64,000 nt of DNA from an uncultured Pelagibacteraceae bacterium (GCA_902625715.1 CACOCP010000002.1:123105-187104), one strand, 5' to 3'. Positions 1-12,137 are shown, numbered from the stretch's first letter. The notes: generated from the sequence alone by a model not told the origin. A program made the numbers and translations.

Positions 1-1400
<1,400 letters not shown>

Positions 1401-1442
1401 TTTATGCACAGAAAAAAATTCTGTGTTGAATCAAATTTTTAT

Positions 1443-1494
1443 TAAATATTCATCTATTCGAATATTTATTGATTGTTCATCTATTCGAACAATC
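1443..1494 (-). other. Two tandem spacer hairpins with identical loops (tRNA-Ala to 23S spacer)
   Basis: Seen directly: arms AAATATTC (1444-1451) and GAATATTT (1460-1467) enclose the loop ATCTATTC, and the pair at 1443/1468 extends the stem to 9 bp. Immediately after, arms GATTGTTC (1471-1478) and GAACAATC (1487-1494) enclose the same loop ATCTATTC. The stems differ in sequence but both pair perfectly, and the 8-nt loop is identical. In the transcript (minus strand) the loops read GAAUAGAU. They lie between tRNA-Ala and the 23S 5' end, so processing, antitermination or assembly roles are possible; none is shown. Confidence 0.75.
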
Positions 1495-1555
1495 GGATAT
1501 AGATATTGATAATATAAAAAAATTTCTTCACAAGATAAAATAACTAAGTGTTTCA

Positions 1556-1631
1556 TGGTGGAGGATAGCGGGATCGAACCGCTGACCTCCTGAATGCAAA
1601 TCAGGCGCTCTCCCAGCTGAGCTAATCCCCC
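1556..1631 (-). tRNA. tRNA-Ala (anticodon TGC)
   Basis: The reverse complement folds as a complete tRNA. It has a 7-bp acceptor stem starting GGGGGAT and pairing with ATCCTCC, a D-arm with AGCTCAG, an anticodon loop TTTGCAT (anticodon TGC), a T-arm with GGTTCGATCC, and an encoded CCA. It lies between tRNA-Ile and 23S in the rRNA spacer, the usual bacterial place for tRNA-Ala. Confidence 0.98.
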
Positions 1632-1640
1632 AGTTAATTT

Positions 1641-1717
1641 TGGTGGGCCGAGAAAGACTCGAACTTTCGACCCCACCCTTATCAAGGGTGTGCTCTAACC
1701 AACTGAGCTACCGGCCC
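1641..1717 (-). tRNA. tRNA-Ile (anticodon GAT)
   Basis: The reverse complement forms a full cloverleaf: acceptor GGGCCGG paired with TCGGCCC, anticodon loop TTGATAA (anticodon GAT), T-arm GTTCGAGTC and an encoded CCA. It is the first spacer tRNA after 16S, 9 nt before tRNA-Ala in the transcript, the common 16S-Ile-Ala-23S order. Confidence 0.98.
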
Positions 1718-1744
1718 CTACGTAGAAGAGAGAAACACTATTTC

Positions 1745-1776
1745 AAGAAGAGAAATGAGGACGGTCAACATTAACC
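1745..1776 (-). other. Pre-16S processing stem, 3' arm
   Basis: This stretch just downstream of 16S in the transcript is nearly the reverse complement of 3374-3404 in the 16S leader. The + strand here reads AAGAAGAGAAATGAGGACGG, and the reverse complement of the leader reads AAGAAGAGAAGTGTGGACGG, with further matches after it. The two arms flank the whole 16S gene and can form the long duplex that RNase III cuts in bacterial rRNA precursors. Pairing is seen directly; the RNase III role is inferred from the general pre-rRNA pathway. Confidence 0.7.
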
Positions 1777-1819
1777 TGTTATATTATTTAGAATAAGAAC
1801 GAATTCTTATTCATCCTTA

Positions 1820-3296
<1,477 letters not shown>

Positions 3297-3305
3297 AAAA
3301 CGGCG

Positions 3306-3360
3306 CACACTAGCTTCTACATAAATACTAAGAATAATATTTATGTAATGTTGAAGTGTG
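3306..3360 (-). other. 16S leader hairpin
   Basis: A two-tier inverted repeat lies directly upstream of the 16S 5' end. Outer arms are CACAC (3306-3310) with GTGTG (3356-3360), then CTTC with GAAG. The inner perfect 9-bp arms are ACATAAATA (3319-3327) and TATTTATGT (3338-3346). It is probably part of the folded pre-16S leader near the 5' maturation site. The structure is seen in sequence; its role is inferred. Confidence 0.5.
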
Positions 3361-3373
3361 TACGACAAATTTT

Positions 3374-3404
3374 GGTAACCTTAACCGTCCACACTTCTCT
3401 TCTT
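3374..3404 (-). other. Pre-16S processing stem, 5' arm
   Basis: This leader segment is complementary to 1745-1776 on the other side of 16S. Together they can form a long, slightly interrupted stem closing a loop that contains the whole 16S gene, as in RNase III processing stalks of other bacteria. Confidence 0.7.
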
Positions 3405-3418
3405 AAAATTTTAACAAA

Positions 3419-3449
3419 TTAAATAGCTAATTGGGCTATAAAGCCCAAT
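3419..3449 (-). promoter_or_regulatory. boxB/boxA-like antitermination element in rRNA leader
   Basis: A perfect 8-bp hairpin with a 4-nt loop (ATTGGGCT, ATAA, AGCCCAAT; 3430-3449) is followed in the transcript by TAGCTATTTAA, which resembles the rRNA boxA consensus TGCTCTTTAA. The order hairpin then boxA matches rRNA leaders that load NusB/S10 antitermination complexes. No T-run follows the hairpin on the minus strand, which argues against a terminator. The hairpin is seen; the boxA assignment is an inference from a partial match. Confidence 0.4.
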
Positions 3450-3480
3450 AAATAACATTTTTTACATGTTGAGTGTGACG

Positions 3481-3508
3481 CTTATATTGGAAAAAATATT
3501 TAAATCAA
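3481..3508 (-). promoter_or_regulatory. Putative sigma70-type rRNA promoter
   Basis: On the minus strand TTGATT (-35, 3503-3508) is followed after 16 nt by TATAAG (-10, 3481-3486). The 16-nt spacer is typical of rRNA promoters. It lies upstream of the boxB/boxA-like element and the processing stem, so it could drive the operon. The assignment is by motif only; AT-rich sequence makes chance matches possible. Confidence 0.5.
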
Positions 3509-3578
3509 GTTATTAGATAAATAAAAAGTGTGCTAAAAAGCCTTATATTTCAGTGTATTTAGTTCAATTTTTGAAGAG

Positions 3579-4877
3579 ATGAAAAATAAAATTTTAGAAA
3601 AGCTTCATGAATTTGCTTATTTTATATGGCTAGTTTTGCTTATTTTTATTGCAGTTTTTGTAACATATTTTTACGACTCAAATAAAAAAAATCAAATTTA
3701 TTTTCTGCAAAAAACTTTTGATAACGTTTACTTAAAAAAAACAATTAATACCTTAACCTCAAGTTTTAAACCAAGATACATTGAAATAAATTATGAAGTA
3801 CAAAAAGGGGACAATTTTGAAAATATTATTGAAAAATTTGATCTTCCATCTTTAGAAAAGGAAAAGTTTTTAAAAACTTTGAAAAAACAAAAAGAAATAA
3901 AATCCATCAAACAAAATCAGCAGGTATATTTTAAAATAGATAGAAAAAATAATAACAAAATTATCAAATTTAAAATAAATATAAGTAAAAAAAAAGATGT
4001 AATTTTTTTAAGAGATCTTGGTCTAAACAAATTTTCTTCAAAAATAATTGAAAAAAATTTAACAAAGCTTCTTATATTTAAAGAAGGAGTTATCGAAAAC
4101 AGTTTATATAATACCGCTATTAAATTAGGTATAAAACCAAATACAATTATTGAATTTGCAAGACTTTATGGTTTTCAAGTAGATTTTCAAAGAGATATTT
4201 GGAAAGGAGATTCTTTTCAAATCATTTATGAACAATTTGAAAATGAAGATGGTTCTTTAATAGAAAATGGAGATATTATTTTTTCAAATTTAAATACCCA
4301 AGGAAATGATCTTAATTTATATAAGTTTGAATTGGGCAAAAATGAAATTGATTATTTTGATGAAAATGGAAAAAGTATGAAAAAAACTCTGATGAAGACT
4401 CCCATTAATGGTGCAAGGCTTTCATCACCGTTTGGAAAAAGAAAGCATCCTATATTAGGATTTACAAAAATGCATACAGGCACAGATTTTGCTGCACCAA
4501 CTGGAACACCAATTATGGCCTCTGGGGATGGGATAGTTACTAGAGCTCAATGGTGTGGTGGAGGGGGAAATTGTGTAAAGATAAAACACAATTCTGTTTA
4601 TCAAACTATTTATGCTCATATGTCAAAATTTGGAAGGGGAATTAAAAAAGGTGTAAGAGTTAAACAAGGTCAAATTATTGGCTATGTAGGTTCAACAGGT
4701 CTATCGACTGGTCCTCACCTGCATTATGAAGTAATAGAAAATGGGAGAAAAATAAATTCTCAAAAATTAAAATTACCATCTGGAAGAACCTTGAAAGGCA
4801 AAATGAGAAATAAATTTGAAATTAACAAAATTAAAATTGATGTATTAAAATCTGAACTTATTGCAGGTATTAATTAA
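3579..4877 (+). CDS. M23-family peptidoglycan endopeptidase, membrane anchored
   Basis: The 432-residue protein is likely to cut peptide cross-bridges in peptidoglycan, or to activate amidases if catalytically weak. An N-terminal membrane segment lies at about residues 13-32. A central region resembles the LysM/OapA-like part of M23 proteins. The C-terminal lytic domain carries the zinc motifs HTGTD (H299) and HLHYEV (H380, H382) and the segment GDGIVTRA. It starts about 70 nt from the rRNA promoter and runs divergently. Its stop overlaps the DUF4167 gene by 4 nt, tail to tail. The metal-binding residues look intact, so enzymatic activity is expected. The precise cross-link cut cannot be read from sequence. 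Confidence 0.9.
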   Translation: MKNKILEKLHEFAYFIWLVLLIFIAVFVTYFYDSNKKNQIYFLQKTFDNVYLKKTINTLTSSFKPRYIEINYEVQKGDNFENIIEKFDLPSLEKEKFLKTLKKQKEIKSIKQNQQVYFKIDRKNNNKIIKFKINISKKKDVIFLRDLGLNKFSSKIIEKNLTKLLIFKEGVIENSLYNTAIKLGIKPNTIIEFARLYGFQVDFQRDIWKGDSFQIIYEQFENEDGSLIENGDIIFSNLNTQGNDLNLYKFELGKNEIDYFDENGKSMKKTLMKTPINGARLSSPFGKRKHPILGFTKMHTGTDFAAPTGTPIMASGDGIVTRAQWCGGGGNCVKIKHNSVYQTIYAHMSKFGRGIKKGVRVKQGQIIGYVGSTGLSTGPHLHYEVIENGRKINSQKLKLPSGRTLKGKMRNKFEINKIKIDVLKSELIAGIN

Positions 4878-5278
4878 TCTACTGCTTTAATTTCTTCTTT
4901 TATTTCTTTATCATCTCTTTCAGCAATAACTTGATCAGCTTTTTCCTCAGAATTTTGTTCACTAGAATTTGTGTTTAAATTCACTACTTTAGATTGTTCT
5001 TGTGAATTTAATATTCTCGCAAAATGGTCTGCATGTTGTAAGTAATTTTCAGATAATATTTTATCTCCATTTGATTGAGCTTCTCTAGCTAGATCATTGT
5101 ACTTTTCAATTAATTTTGCTGCGTTTTGATTATTTCTTCCAGGATTTCTTCTTTTAAATTCGGGATTGTTATTAAATTCACCATTTAACTTATGGCCATT
5201 TCCATTTCTTTTTTTGAAATTTCTATCATTATTAGATCTAAATCTATGTCTTCTTGGATTATTTTTGAAATTATTCAT
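4874..5278 (-). CDS. DUF4167 family protein
   Basis: The 134-residue protein has an Arg/Asn/Gly-rich N-terminal half (RRHRFRSNN and repeats of RN, FKR) and a conserved helical segment AAKLIEKYNDLAREAQSNGD followed by DHFARIL. These match the alphaproteobacterial DUF4167 family as I know it, which commonly lies next to prmC and prfA, as here. The basic N-terminus suggests RNA binding, but no function is established. The C-terminal 35 residues are acidic and low complexity. It is the last gene of lysC-ispG-prfA-prmC-DUF4167, 3 nt after prmC. Confidence 0.85.
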   Translation of the reverse strand: MNNFKNNPRRHRFRSNNDRNFKKRNGNGHKLNGEFNNNPEFKRRNPGRNNQNAAKLIEKYNDLAREAQSNGDKILSENYLQHADHFARILNSQEQSKVVNLNTNSSEQNSEEKADQVIAERDDKEIKEEIKAVD

Positions 5279-5281
5279 TAA

Positions 5282-6124
5282 TTAGCTTTTTGTGCACACT
5301 ACGCATCTTTTTTTTCCTGATAAATCTTTAAATATTTTTATTTGGTTAAAATTATTTTTTATCAAGTATTTTTTCACTTCTTTACTTTGTTTATCTCCAA
5401 TCTCTAAAATAAGCTTTCCGTTTGTTTTTAATAGTTCTCGGCTTTTTTTAATTACCTTAAAAACTTTATTTAAGCCTGATTTTCCTCCTGATAATGCTAG
5501 TTTAGGCTCATTTAACTTTACATCCTTATCTAAACTTAAAATCTCGCTATCTTTAATGTAAGGAGGATTAGATACAATAAGATCATATTTATTAGCAAAG
5601 TATTTGTCAACATCGATATTCAGAAATTTTATTTTTTTTAGAACATGGTGCATTTCTGCATTTAATTTAGCAACTTTTAGGGCTTTTAACGATTTATCAA
5701 TAGCTGTTGCTTTGCAATTTTCTCTTTCTTTAATTATCGATATTATTATGCAACCAGATCCTGTTCCAATATCTAATATATTTTTATTTGATAACTTGGG
5801 TAAATTCTTTAGTGCTTGTTCAATTATTAATTCGGTTTCTGGTCTTGGAATTAGGACGTTTTTATCCACTTTAAATTTATATTTCCAAAAATCTTTAAAG
5901 CCAAGAATATGGGCAATAGGCCTGTTTTGTTTTCTTAATTTTAAATAATAATTAAAATTTTCAAAAACTTTATCATTTATTTTATCATTTAAATTTAAAA
6001 GAATTTTTTCTCTACTTAATCCAAGTATTTTTGATAAAATTAATTCTGCATCCAACTTTGCTGAATTAAATTTATAAGTTTTTAATTGTTTTGATGCATC
6101 AACTAATAATTCTTGATAATTCAT
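5282..6124 (-). CDS. prmC: Peptide chain release factor N5-glutamine methyltransferase
   Basis: PrmC (HemK) methylates the glutamine of the GGQ motif in release factors, using S-adenosylmethionine. The 280-residue protein has the N-terminal helical domain, the sequence LIPRPETE that precedes the catalytic domain, the SAM-binding motif ILDIGTGSG near residue 115, and the catalytic NPPY motif near residue 186. Length is normal. The start overlaps the prfA stop by 1 nt, so enzyme and substrate are translationally coupled. Confidence 0.96.
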   Translation of the reverse strand: MNYQELLVDASKQLKTYKFNSAKLDAELILSKILGLSREKILLNLNDKINDKVFENFNYYLKLRKQNRPIAHILGFKDFWKYKFKVDKNVLIPRPETELIIEQALKNLPKLSNKNILDIGTGSGCIIISIIKERENCKATAIDKSLKALKVAKLNAEMHHVLKKIKFLNIDVDKYFANKYDLIVSNPPYIKDSEILSLDKDVKLNEPKLALSGGKSGLNKVFKVIKKSRELLKTNGKLILEIGDKQSKEVKKYLIKNNFNQIKIFKDLSGKKRCVVCTKS

Positions 6125-7197
6125 TATGATAATCTATTTAATTCCTCTTCTTGTGCTTGGATACTCAAATTTTCAATCATCTCATCAAATATTTCACCTT
6201 CCATAAACTCTTCTAATTTATGTAAAGTTAAATTTATTCTATGATCGGTAACTCTTCCTTGTGGAAAATTATAAGTTCTAATTCTCTCTGATCTATCTCC
6301 TGATCCAATTTTACTTTTTCTGTCTTTGGATCTTTCCTCATCTCTTTTTTGCCTCTCTAATTCATAAATTCTTGATCTTAGAATTTTAAGACCTTTTTCT
6401 TTATTTCTTATTTGCGATTTTTCATCTTGTTGACTTACAACTATTCCAGTTGGAGTGTGAGTTATACGGACAGCCGAGTCTGTAGTATTTACACTTTGAC
6501 CACCAGGACCACTACTTCTAAATACATCAATTCTTAAATCTTTATCTTCAATTTTTACATCAACTTCTTCTGCTTCTGGCAAAACTGCAACTGTTGCGGC
6601 TGAAGTATGTACCCTACCTTGCGTCTCTGTATCAGGTACTCTTTGGACCCTATGAACTCCACTTTCATATTTTAAGGATGAGTAAATGTTTTTACCTTTT
6701 ATTGAAGCAATAACTTCTTTTAGACCACCTGCATCACTCTTTGAAATAGAAATTAATTCTAGTTGCCATTTTTTTTTATGACTAACTTTTTCATACATTT
6801 TAAACAAATCACCTGCAAATAAACTTGCTTCCAAACCACCAGTGCCAGCTCTAATTTCAATTATTGCGTTTTTGGTATCTGCCTCATCTTTGGGAAGTAA
6901 AAAAATCTTTATTTTTTTCTCGTTTATTTGATTATTTTTTTTCAATTCCTCTAATTCAGTTTCAGCGAAATCTTTCATTTCTTTATCACTATTTTCATCA
7001 GCAATTAAAATCTCTAATTCTGATTTATTTTTTTCAAATTTGCTATACTCCTTTGCTTCTTTAATTATTTCATTCAAATCTGAATATTCTTTTGATTTTT
7101 CTGCAAATGAATTTTTATCTATTGCACCGCTCGATAAATCTTTCTCTAATTGAGAATGTTTTGAAATTAAACCTTGTACTTTAGCTAATGGTAGCAT
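6124..7197 (-). CDS. prfA: Peptide chain release factor 1
   Basis: RF1 recognises UAA and UAG in the ribosomal A site and triggers peptide release. The 357-residue protein has the GGQ motif in [10 protein letters not shown] near residue 232 and the codon-recognition region [16 protein letters not shown]1 carries PxT at the tripeptide anticodon; here it is PDT. It overlaps prmC and ispG by 1 nt each. The PxT motif and overall pattern separate it from RF2. Confidence 0.97.
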   Translation of the reverse strand: MLPLAKVQGLISKHSQLEKDLSSGAIDKNSFAEKSKEYSDLNEIIKEAKEYSKFEKNKSELEILIADENSDKEMKDFAETELEELKKNNQINEKKIKIFLLPKDEADTKNAIIEIRAGTGGLEASLFAGDLFKMYEKVSHKKKWQLELISISKSDAGGLKEVIASIKGKNIYSSLKYESGVHRVQRVPDTETQGRVHTSAATVAVLPEAEEVDVKIEDKDLRIDVFRSSGPGGQSVNTTDSAVRITHTPTGIVVSQQDEKSQIRNKEKGLKILRSRIYELERQKRDEERSKDRKSKIGSGDRSERIRTYNFPQGRVTDHRINLTLHKLEEFMEGEIFDEMIENLSIQAQEEELNRLS

Positions 7198-8303
7198 TAT
7201 TTTTTTGGATTATTTTCAATTTCAGCAGCTTTTTTTTCAACTTCTTCTACTACTTTTTCTATTATGTCATCTGTCAAAACTTTTTCATTCTGTATCCCTG
7301 ATAAATAAAGCATACTATTTCCTTTGCCTCCTCCAGTGATACCAACATCAGTCATAGCGGCTTCACCTGGTCCATTTACTACGCATCCAATTATTGACAA
7401 TGTCAGAGGTGTTTTTATATGGGATAGTTTTTCTTCAAGACATTTAACTGTATCTATTACTTGAAATGCTTGTCTCGCACAAGATGGGCATGATATTATT
7501 TTTACACCTCTGTTTCTTAAATTTAAAGATTTCAAAATTTCATTTCCTATCTTTACTTCTTTTGGTGGGTCATCAGATAAAGAAATTCTAATTGTATCAC
7601 CAATTCCATCCATAAGTAGACTACCAAGACCAATTGATGATTTTATACTTCCTGATACGAAGCCTCCCGCCTCAGTAATACCTAGATGTAATGGATAATC
7701 ACAAACTTTTGAAAGCTGTCTATAAGCTGCAATTGATAAAAAAACATCGGACGATTTAACACTTATTTTAAAATTAGAAAATTCTTTGTTCTCTAGAATT
7801 TCAATATTTCTTAAGGCACTTTCAACTAAAGCTTCAGGACACGGTTCTTTAAATTTCTCTAATATGTCCCTCTCAAGTGAGCCAGCGTTTACTCCTATTC
7901 GTATAGAACAACCATTGTTTTTAGCTGCACTTAAAACTTCAAGTATTTTTTTTTCATTGCCAATATTTCCAGGATTTATTCTTAAACAACTAGCTCCATT
8001 CTCAGCAGCTTCAATTGCTCTTTTATAATGAAAATGAATATCTGCAACAACTGGTATTGGAACATGTTTCACTATTTCTTTAAGGGCTGTAGTTGAATCT
8101 ACATCTGGACAAGAAACTCTTACAATATCTGCTCCCTCTTCTGATATATCATTTATTTGGTTTATTGTTGCTTTAGTGTCTGTTGTTAATGTATTTGTCA
8201 TAGATTGAACAGATATTGGGTTATCTCCCCCAACTTTAACATTTCCAACCGTAACAACTTTTGTTTTTCTCCTTTTTATTTCTCTAAATGGTCTAATATT
8301 CAT
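7197..8303 (-). CDS. ispG: 4-hydroxy-3-methylbut-2-en-1-yl diphosphate synthase
   Basis: IspG (GcpE) is a [4Fe-4S] enzyme of the MEP isoprenoid pathway. It converts MEcPP to HMBPP with reduced flavodoxin or ferredoxin. The 368-residue protein begins with [12 protein letters not shown] and [10 protein letters not shown], typical of the family. The cluster-binding cysteines lie in [10 protein letters not shown] (two) and [10 protein letters not shown] (one). The bacterial short form without the plant insert is present. It shares 1 nt with prfA and lies 2 nt after lysC. Confidence 0.97.
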   Translation of the reverse strand: MNIRPFREIKRRKTKVVTVGNVKVGGDNPISVQSMTNTLTTDTKATINQINDISEEGADIVRVSCPDVDSTTALKEIVKHVPIPVVADIHFHYKRAIEAAENGASCLRINPGNIGNEKKILEVLSAAKNNGCSIRIGVNAGSLERDILEKFKEPCPEALVESALRNIEILENKEFSNFKISVKSSDVFLSIAAYRQLSKVCDYPLHLGITEAGGFVSGSIKSSIGLGSLLMDGIGDTIRISLSDDPPKEVKIGNEILKSLNLRNRGVKIISCPSCARQAFQVIDTVKCLEEKLSHIKTPLTLSIIGCVVNGPGEAAMTDVGITGGGKGNSMLYLSGIQNEKVLTDDIIEKVVEEVEKKAAEIENNPKK

Positions 8304-8305
8304 TT

Positions 8306-9517
8306 TTAGTCTAACTTAAATTCATTATGTAAGGCAGCGACCGCTTTTTTAGCATGCTTTGTTGAAACTAAAACTGAAATTTTAATTTCTGAAGTTGATA
8401 TCACTAATATATTTATCTTCTTATCAGCTAAAGCTTGAAACATTCTATAAGTCACACCTGGTGTAGTTATCATACCAACACCAATAATGGAAACTTTAGA
8501 AACATCTTTATCAAATATCAAATCTTTAAAGTCAATTTTTTTATTACTAATAATAATTTTTTTTGTTTTATTAAGATCATCTGATTTAACTGTAAACGTA
8601 AGATCTGTCTCTTTCCCATTTGCGGAAATATTTTGTACTACCATGTCAACATTAATTGAATTTTTCGACAGTGGTTTAAATATAGATGCTGCAATCCCTG
8701 GTTTATCTTTTACTCCAACCAAAGTTACTTTTGCATCATTCTGAGTAGATGAGATACCTGTAATTATTTTATTATTAATTATATTTTTTCTTTTAGTGAT
8801 TAATGTTCCTGATTTATTTTTAAAAGATGACTTTACCTCTATATTAATCCTATTTAATCTAGCATCTTGAATAGATTCTGGTTGCATTACTTTTGCACCT
8901 AATGAAGCCATCTCCAGCATTTCTTCATAAGATATTACTTTTATTTTTTTTGCTGATTTGAGTTTGTTTGGATCAGTTGTAAAAATACCTTCTACATCAG
9001 TAAAAATAATACATTTATCTGCTTTAAAAAATTTAGCTAACAATATTGCGGTTGAGTCTGACCCTCCTCTTCCGATTGTGGTAATTCTCTCATTACGATT
9101 TACACCTTGAAAACCAGTAATTATTGGGACACCACCAGATTTTAAATATTTTAATAATTTATTTTTGTTTATTTGGTTAATTCTTGAGAACTTGTGTTTA
9201 TTTTCTGTAAAAATAGGTATCTGCCAGGCTGTCCATGATCTAGATTTTAGTCCAAGATGTACTAGTCTTCCTGCTACAAGCGAACATGAAACTTGTTCAC
9301 CTGATGAAACTAACACGTCGTATTCAGCATCTGAAAAATTATTGCTTATTTTTTTTGATTTTTTAATTAATTCATTTGTGGATCCACTCATAGCTGAACA
9401 AACAACAATAACTGAATATCTTTTTTTTACATAATTTTTTACTATTTCAGAAACTTTTTTTATTCTTTCAATAGTACCGACAGATGTTCCCCCGAATTTT
9501 AAAACTACAATTTTCAT
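8306..9517 (-). CDS. lysC: Aspartate kinase
   Basis: Phosphorylates aspartate in the first step to lysine, diaminopimelate, threonine and methionine. The 403-residue monofunctional enzyme has the N-terminal kinase motif KFGGTSVG (residues 7-14), a nucleotide region [12 protein letters not shown], and [13 protein letters not shown]. Two ACT domains at about 265-400 usually give feedback inhibition by lysine or threonine. It is first in the minus-strand group ending with DUF4167. ubiG starts 65 nt away on the other strand, so the short gap should hold divergent promoters. Confidence 0.96.
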   Translation of the reverse strand: MKIVVLKFGGTSVGTIERIKKVSEIVKNYVKKRYSVIVVCSAMSGSTNELIKKSKKISNNFSDAEYDVLVSSGEQVSCSLVAGRLVHLGLKSRSWTAWQIPIFTENKHKFSRINQINKNKLLKYLKSGGVPIITGFQGVNRNERITTIGRGGSDSTAILLAKFFKADKCIIFTDVEGIFTTDPNKLKSAKKIKVISYEEMLEMASLGAKVMQPESIQDARLNRINIEVKSSFKNKSGTLITKRKNIINNKIITGISSTQNDAKVTLVGVKDKPGIAASIFKPLSKNSINVDMVVQNISANGKETDLTFTVKSDDLNKTKKIIISNKKIDFKDLIFDKDVSKVSIIGVGMITTPGVTYRMFQALADKKINILVISTSEIKISVLVSTKHAKKAVAALHNEFKLD

Positions 9518-9582
9518 GATTAAATTATTATTTAATAAAAAATATTGATAAAATACATCTTCTATATAAAGTCAATAAAGTT

Positions 9583-10311
9583 ATGAAAAATAACACAATA
9601 AACAAAAAAGAAATAGAAAAATTTTCAAAAATTGCTGATGAGTGGTGGAATCCCACAGGAAAATTTAAACCATTACATAAATTTAATCCAATCAGAATAA
9701 AATATATTAAAGAAAATTTAATTGAACATTTTTTATTAAAAAAAAATAATATACCATTAAAAAATTTAGAAATTTTAGATATTGGTTGTGGAGGTGGATT
9801 ACTCTCGGAGCCAATGTCAAGATTAGGTGCAAATGTGACTGGAATTGATGCATCTAAAAATAATATTAACATTGCTAAACACCACTTAAAAAAAAGTAAA
9901 TTAAAAATAAACTATTTAAATTGTTCACCAGAAAATTTAAATACATCAAAAAAATTTGATGTAATTTTAAATATGGAGATTGTTGAACACGTGGAAAATA
10001 TTGATAGTTTTATAAAACAAAGTTCAAAGTTTTTAAAAAAGAATGGCATCATGTTTGTTGCAACACTAAATCAAACTTTAAAATCTTATTTATTTGCAAT
10101 TATAGGTGCAGAATATGTTTTAAGATGGCTTCCAATTGGTACCCATGAATGGGAAAAATTTGTCAAACCTGAAAATCTGATAAGTATTTGCCAAAAAAAT
10201 TCTCTTAAATTAAAGAAAATCGATGGTATGACATTTAACCCTTTATTTGATCAGTGGAAGGTATCGTCAGATAAATCAGTTAATTACATCACTAAATTTG
10301 AAAAAGTTTAA
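9583..10311 (+). CDS. ubiG: Ubiquinone biosynthesis O-methyltransferase
   Basis: UbiG carries out both O-methylation steps of ubiquinone synthesis with S-adenosylmethionine. The 242-residue protein shows the family start (FSKIADEWWNPTGKFKPLH), the SAM motif LDIGCGGGLLSEPMSRLGA from about residue 65, and the downstream GTHEWEKFVKPEN segment typical of UbiG/Coq3. Length is normal. The stop overlaps the DUF1178 gene stop by 4 nt in opposite orientation. Confidence 0.96.
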   Translation: MKNNTINKKEIEKFSKIADEWWNPTGKFKPLHKFNPIRIKYIKENLIEHFLLKKNNIPLKNLEILDIGCGGGLLSEPMSRLGANVTGIDASKNNINIAKHHLKKSKLKINYLNCSPENLNTSKKFDVILNMEIVEHVENIDSFIKQSSKFLKKNGIMFVATLNQTLKSYLFAIIGAEYVLRWLPIGTHEWEKFVKPENLISICQKNSLKLKKIDGMTFNPLFDQWKVSSDKSVNYITKFEKV

Positions 10312-10742
10312 TTTTCCTTATCTTCAATCCAGGGTAACATTTCAGTTTCTATACCTTCTTCTTTTAATTCCTTAACATCTTGTAGGGAAGCCCTTCCATA
10401 GATACCTTTTTTTTTATCTTTATATTTATTTTTATTGTAGTGCAATGATCTTGCTTCATAAGCAAAATTTTCACCCACAAAGTTAAAATTATCCTTAACA
10501 AATTTTTTATATTCTCTCAACTTTTGTTTAACTTCTTGAAATTTTAACTCATTGGTATTGGTAATTTTTTTTTTACTGTTAGATAAATTGGGAGACATTA
10601 AAGATTTTTCAACTTTAATAGAGTTACAGCTCTGGCAACTCAAAAGTTTCATTTTTTTCAGACGATCAAATTCTTTAGATGATCCAAACCAGCTTTCGAA
10701 TTCTAATTTACAACTTTTGCATATAAGAGAATACTTAATCAT
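10308..10742 (-). CDS. DUF1178 family putative zinc-binding protein
   Basis: The 144-residue protein starts MIKYSLICKSCKLEFESWFG and has a second CxxC pair in SCQSC near residue 38, suggesting a small zinc ribbon. The following Phe-Glu-Ser-Trp-Phe pattern is characteristic of DUF1178 proteins of alphaproteobacteria. The C-terminal half contains GRASLQDVKELKEEGIE. The function of the family is not known to me. It lies 38 nt after argJ and may be co-transcribed with it. Confidence 0.85.
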   Translation of the reverse strand: MIKYSLICKSCKLEFESWFGSSKEFDRLKKMKLLSCQSCNSIKVEKSLMSPNLSNSKKKITNTNELKFQEVKQKLREYKKFVKDNFNFVGENFAYEARSLHYNKNKYKDKKKGIYGRASLQDVKELKEEGIETEMLPWIEDKEN

Positions 10743-10780
10743 AATGAATATCTAGTAATTTTAATCTTAAATTCAATATT

Positions 10781-12082
10781 TTAAGATCTATAATCTGCAT
10801 TAATCTCAATATAATCTTTGGTTAAATCCATGGTATATGAAGTAAAATTTTTTTTTCCCATCCCTATATCAATAGTTATTTCTATAGACTCGTTTTTCAT
10901 ATAATCAGTGACTTTTTGCTCATCATAATCTTTGGATAAATTGTTTTTTGAAAATATTTTATGGGGTCCAAAAAAAATAGTTAATTTATTAATATCGACT
11001 TTTATCTCAGTTTTTCCAATCGCCATAGCAATCCTTCCCCAATTAGGATCCTCTCCCGCTATTGCAGTTTTAACCAAAGGTGAATTTGAAATTGAAAAAC
11101 AAATTTTTTTTGCATCAGCAATTGTTTTTGCTTTTTGACAATTGATAGTCACAAATTTTGATGCCCCCTCACCATCTGCCGCAACTCTCTTAGCCAAGTT
11201 CAATAAAACTTCATGAACTGACTGTTTAAAATCATGTAATTTTTTATCTTTATGGCCTTTAATTTCAGGATTATTTGCTATATTTGTTGCAAAAATTGAT
11301 ACCATATCGTTAGTGCTGGTATCACCGTCGCAAGAAATTGCGTTAAATGTAGTTTCAATAGTATCTTTAAGAATATTTTTTAAAATTGATGATGATAAAT
11401 TTGCATCTGTAAATACAAATCCTAATGTTGTTGCCATGTTAGGAAATATCATTCCGGAGCCTTTGGCAATGCCATAAACCTTTATTGGTGTATTGCCTAT
11501 TTTGCACTCTGACATTGCTAGCTTGGGTTTAGTATCTGTTGTTTTGATGCCTGTGGCTGCTTTCATCCATATTAGTTTATTTTGATTATATTTAATATTA
11601 TCAACTAAGTTAGGAAGAGAATTTTTTATTTTTTCTAAAGGAAATTTTTCTCCAATGGTACCAGTACAAGCAAAAAGTATACTGTCAGAACGAATAATTT
11701 TTGGATACTCTTCATCTTGTTTTTGTTTGAGCGTCAGTTTTTCAGATAAATCTATAGAGAGTATTTTTAATGCATTATATCCAACTGACCCAGTAAGAGC
11801 ATTTGCATTTCTAGTATTTATTAATAATGCATGTATTTTTTGTGGCTTAATTTTTCTATTCCACTTTATATTTTCTGATACAACACTTGATTTTGTAAAC
11901 AAAGATGAATAATTAGCTCCATTTCTAAAATAAAATAAAACGAGGTCATCTCTTTTTTGATTATACAAATTTGCCGAAACTGCAGATAATGATACTCCAT
12001 CTAAATGGTCTAAATCTTGAAAATCTGCAACTTTTGCGTTTTTATTTCTAGCATCAAAAAAGTTGTTTATACCTAAAACCAT
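10781..12082 (-). CDS. argJ: Glutamate N-acetyltransferase / amino-acid acetyltransferase
   Basis: ArgJ transfers the acetyl group from N-acetylornithine to glutamate (cyclic arginine route) and may also use acetyl-CoA. The 433-residue precursor has the self-cleavage site MATTLGFV near residue 217, where the family is cut between Ala and Thr to give two chains. SCDGDTSTND and AIAGEDPNWGRIAMA are also conserved. It is divergent from secA with a 55-nt gap. argF and argD lie at 23046-25150 and argB at 54665, so the arginine pathway is dispersed. Confidence 0.96.
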   Translation of the reverse strand: MVLGINNFFDARNKNAKVADFQDLDHLDGVSLSAVSANLYNQKRDDLVLFYFRNGANYSSLFTKSSVVSENIKWNRKIKPQKIHALLINTRNANALTGSVGYNALKILSIDLSEKLTLKQKQDEEYPKIIRSDSILFACTGTIGEKFPLEKIKNSLPNLVDNIKYNQNKLIWMKAATGIKTTDTKPKLAMSECKIGNTPIKVYGIAKGSGMIFPNMATTLGFVFTDANLSSSILKNILKDTIETTFNAISCDGDTSTNDMVSIFATNIANNPEIKGHKDKKLHDFKQSVHEVLLNLAKRVAADGEGASKFVTINCQKAKTIADAKKICFSISNSPLVKTAIAGEDPNWGRIAMAIGKTEIKVDINKLTIFFGPHKIFSKNNLSKDYDEQKVTDYMKNESIEITIDIGMGKKNFTSYTMDLTKDYIEINADYRS

Positions 12083-12137
12083 GATATTTAATTTCTCTAA
12101 AAAATTACTATATATTCGCTAACTACTGTACATTAAA

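Noticed and set aside
1431-1685. Minus-strand ORF of 84 codons over the spacer tRNAs
   Set aside because: It reads through tRNA-Ala and part of tRNA-Ile; it is a by-product of the RNA genes.
3430-3449. Hairpin ATTGGGCT-ATAA-AGCCCAAT as an intrinsic terminator
   Set aside because: No U-tract follows on the minus strand and no gene precedes it on the plus strand; a leader element fits better.
5292-5948. Plus-strand ORFs opposite prmC (89 and 114 codons)
   Set aside because: Antisense shadows of prmC with low-complexity hydrophobic translation and no motifs.
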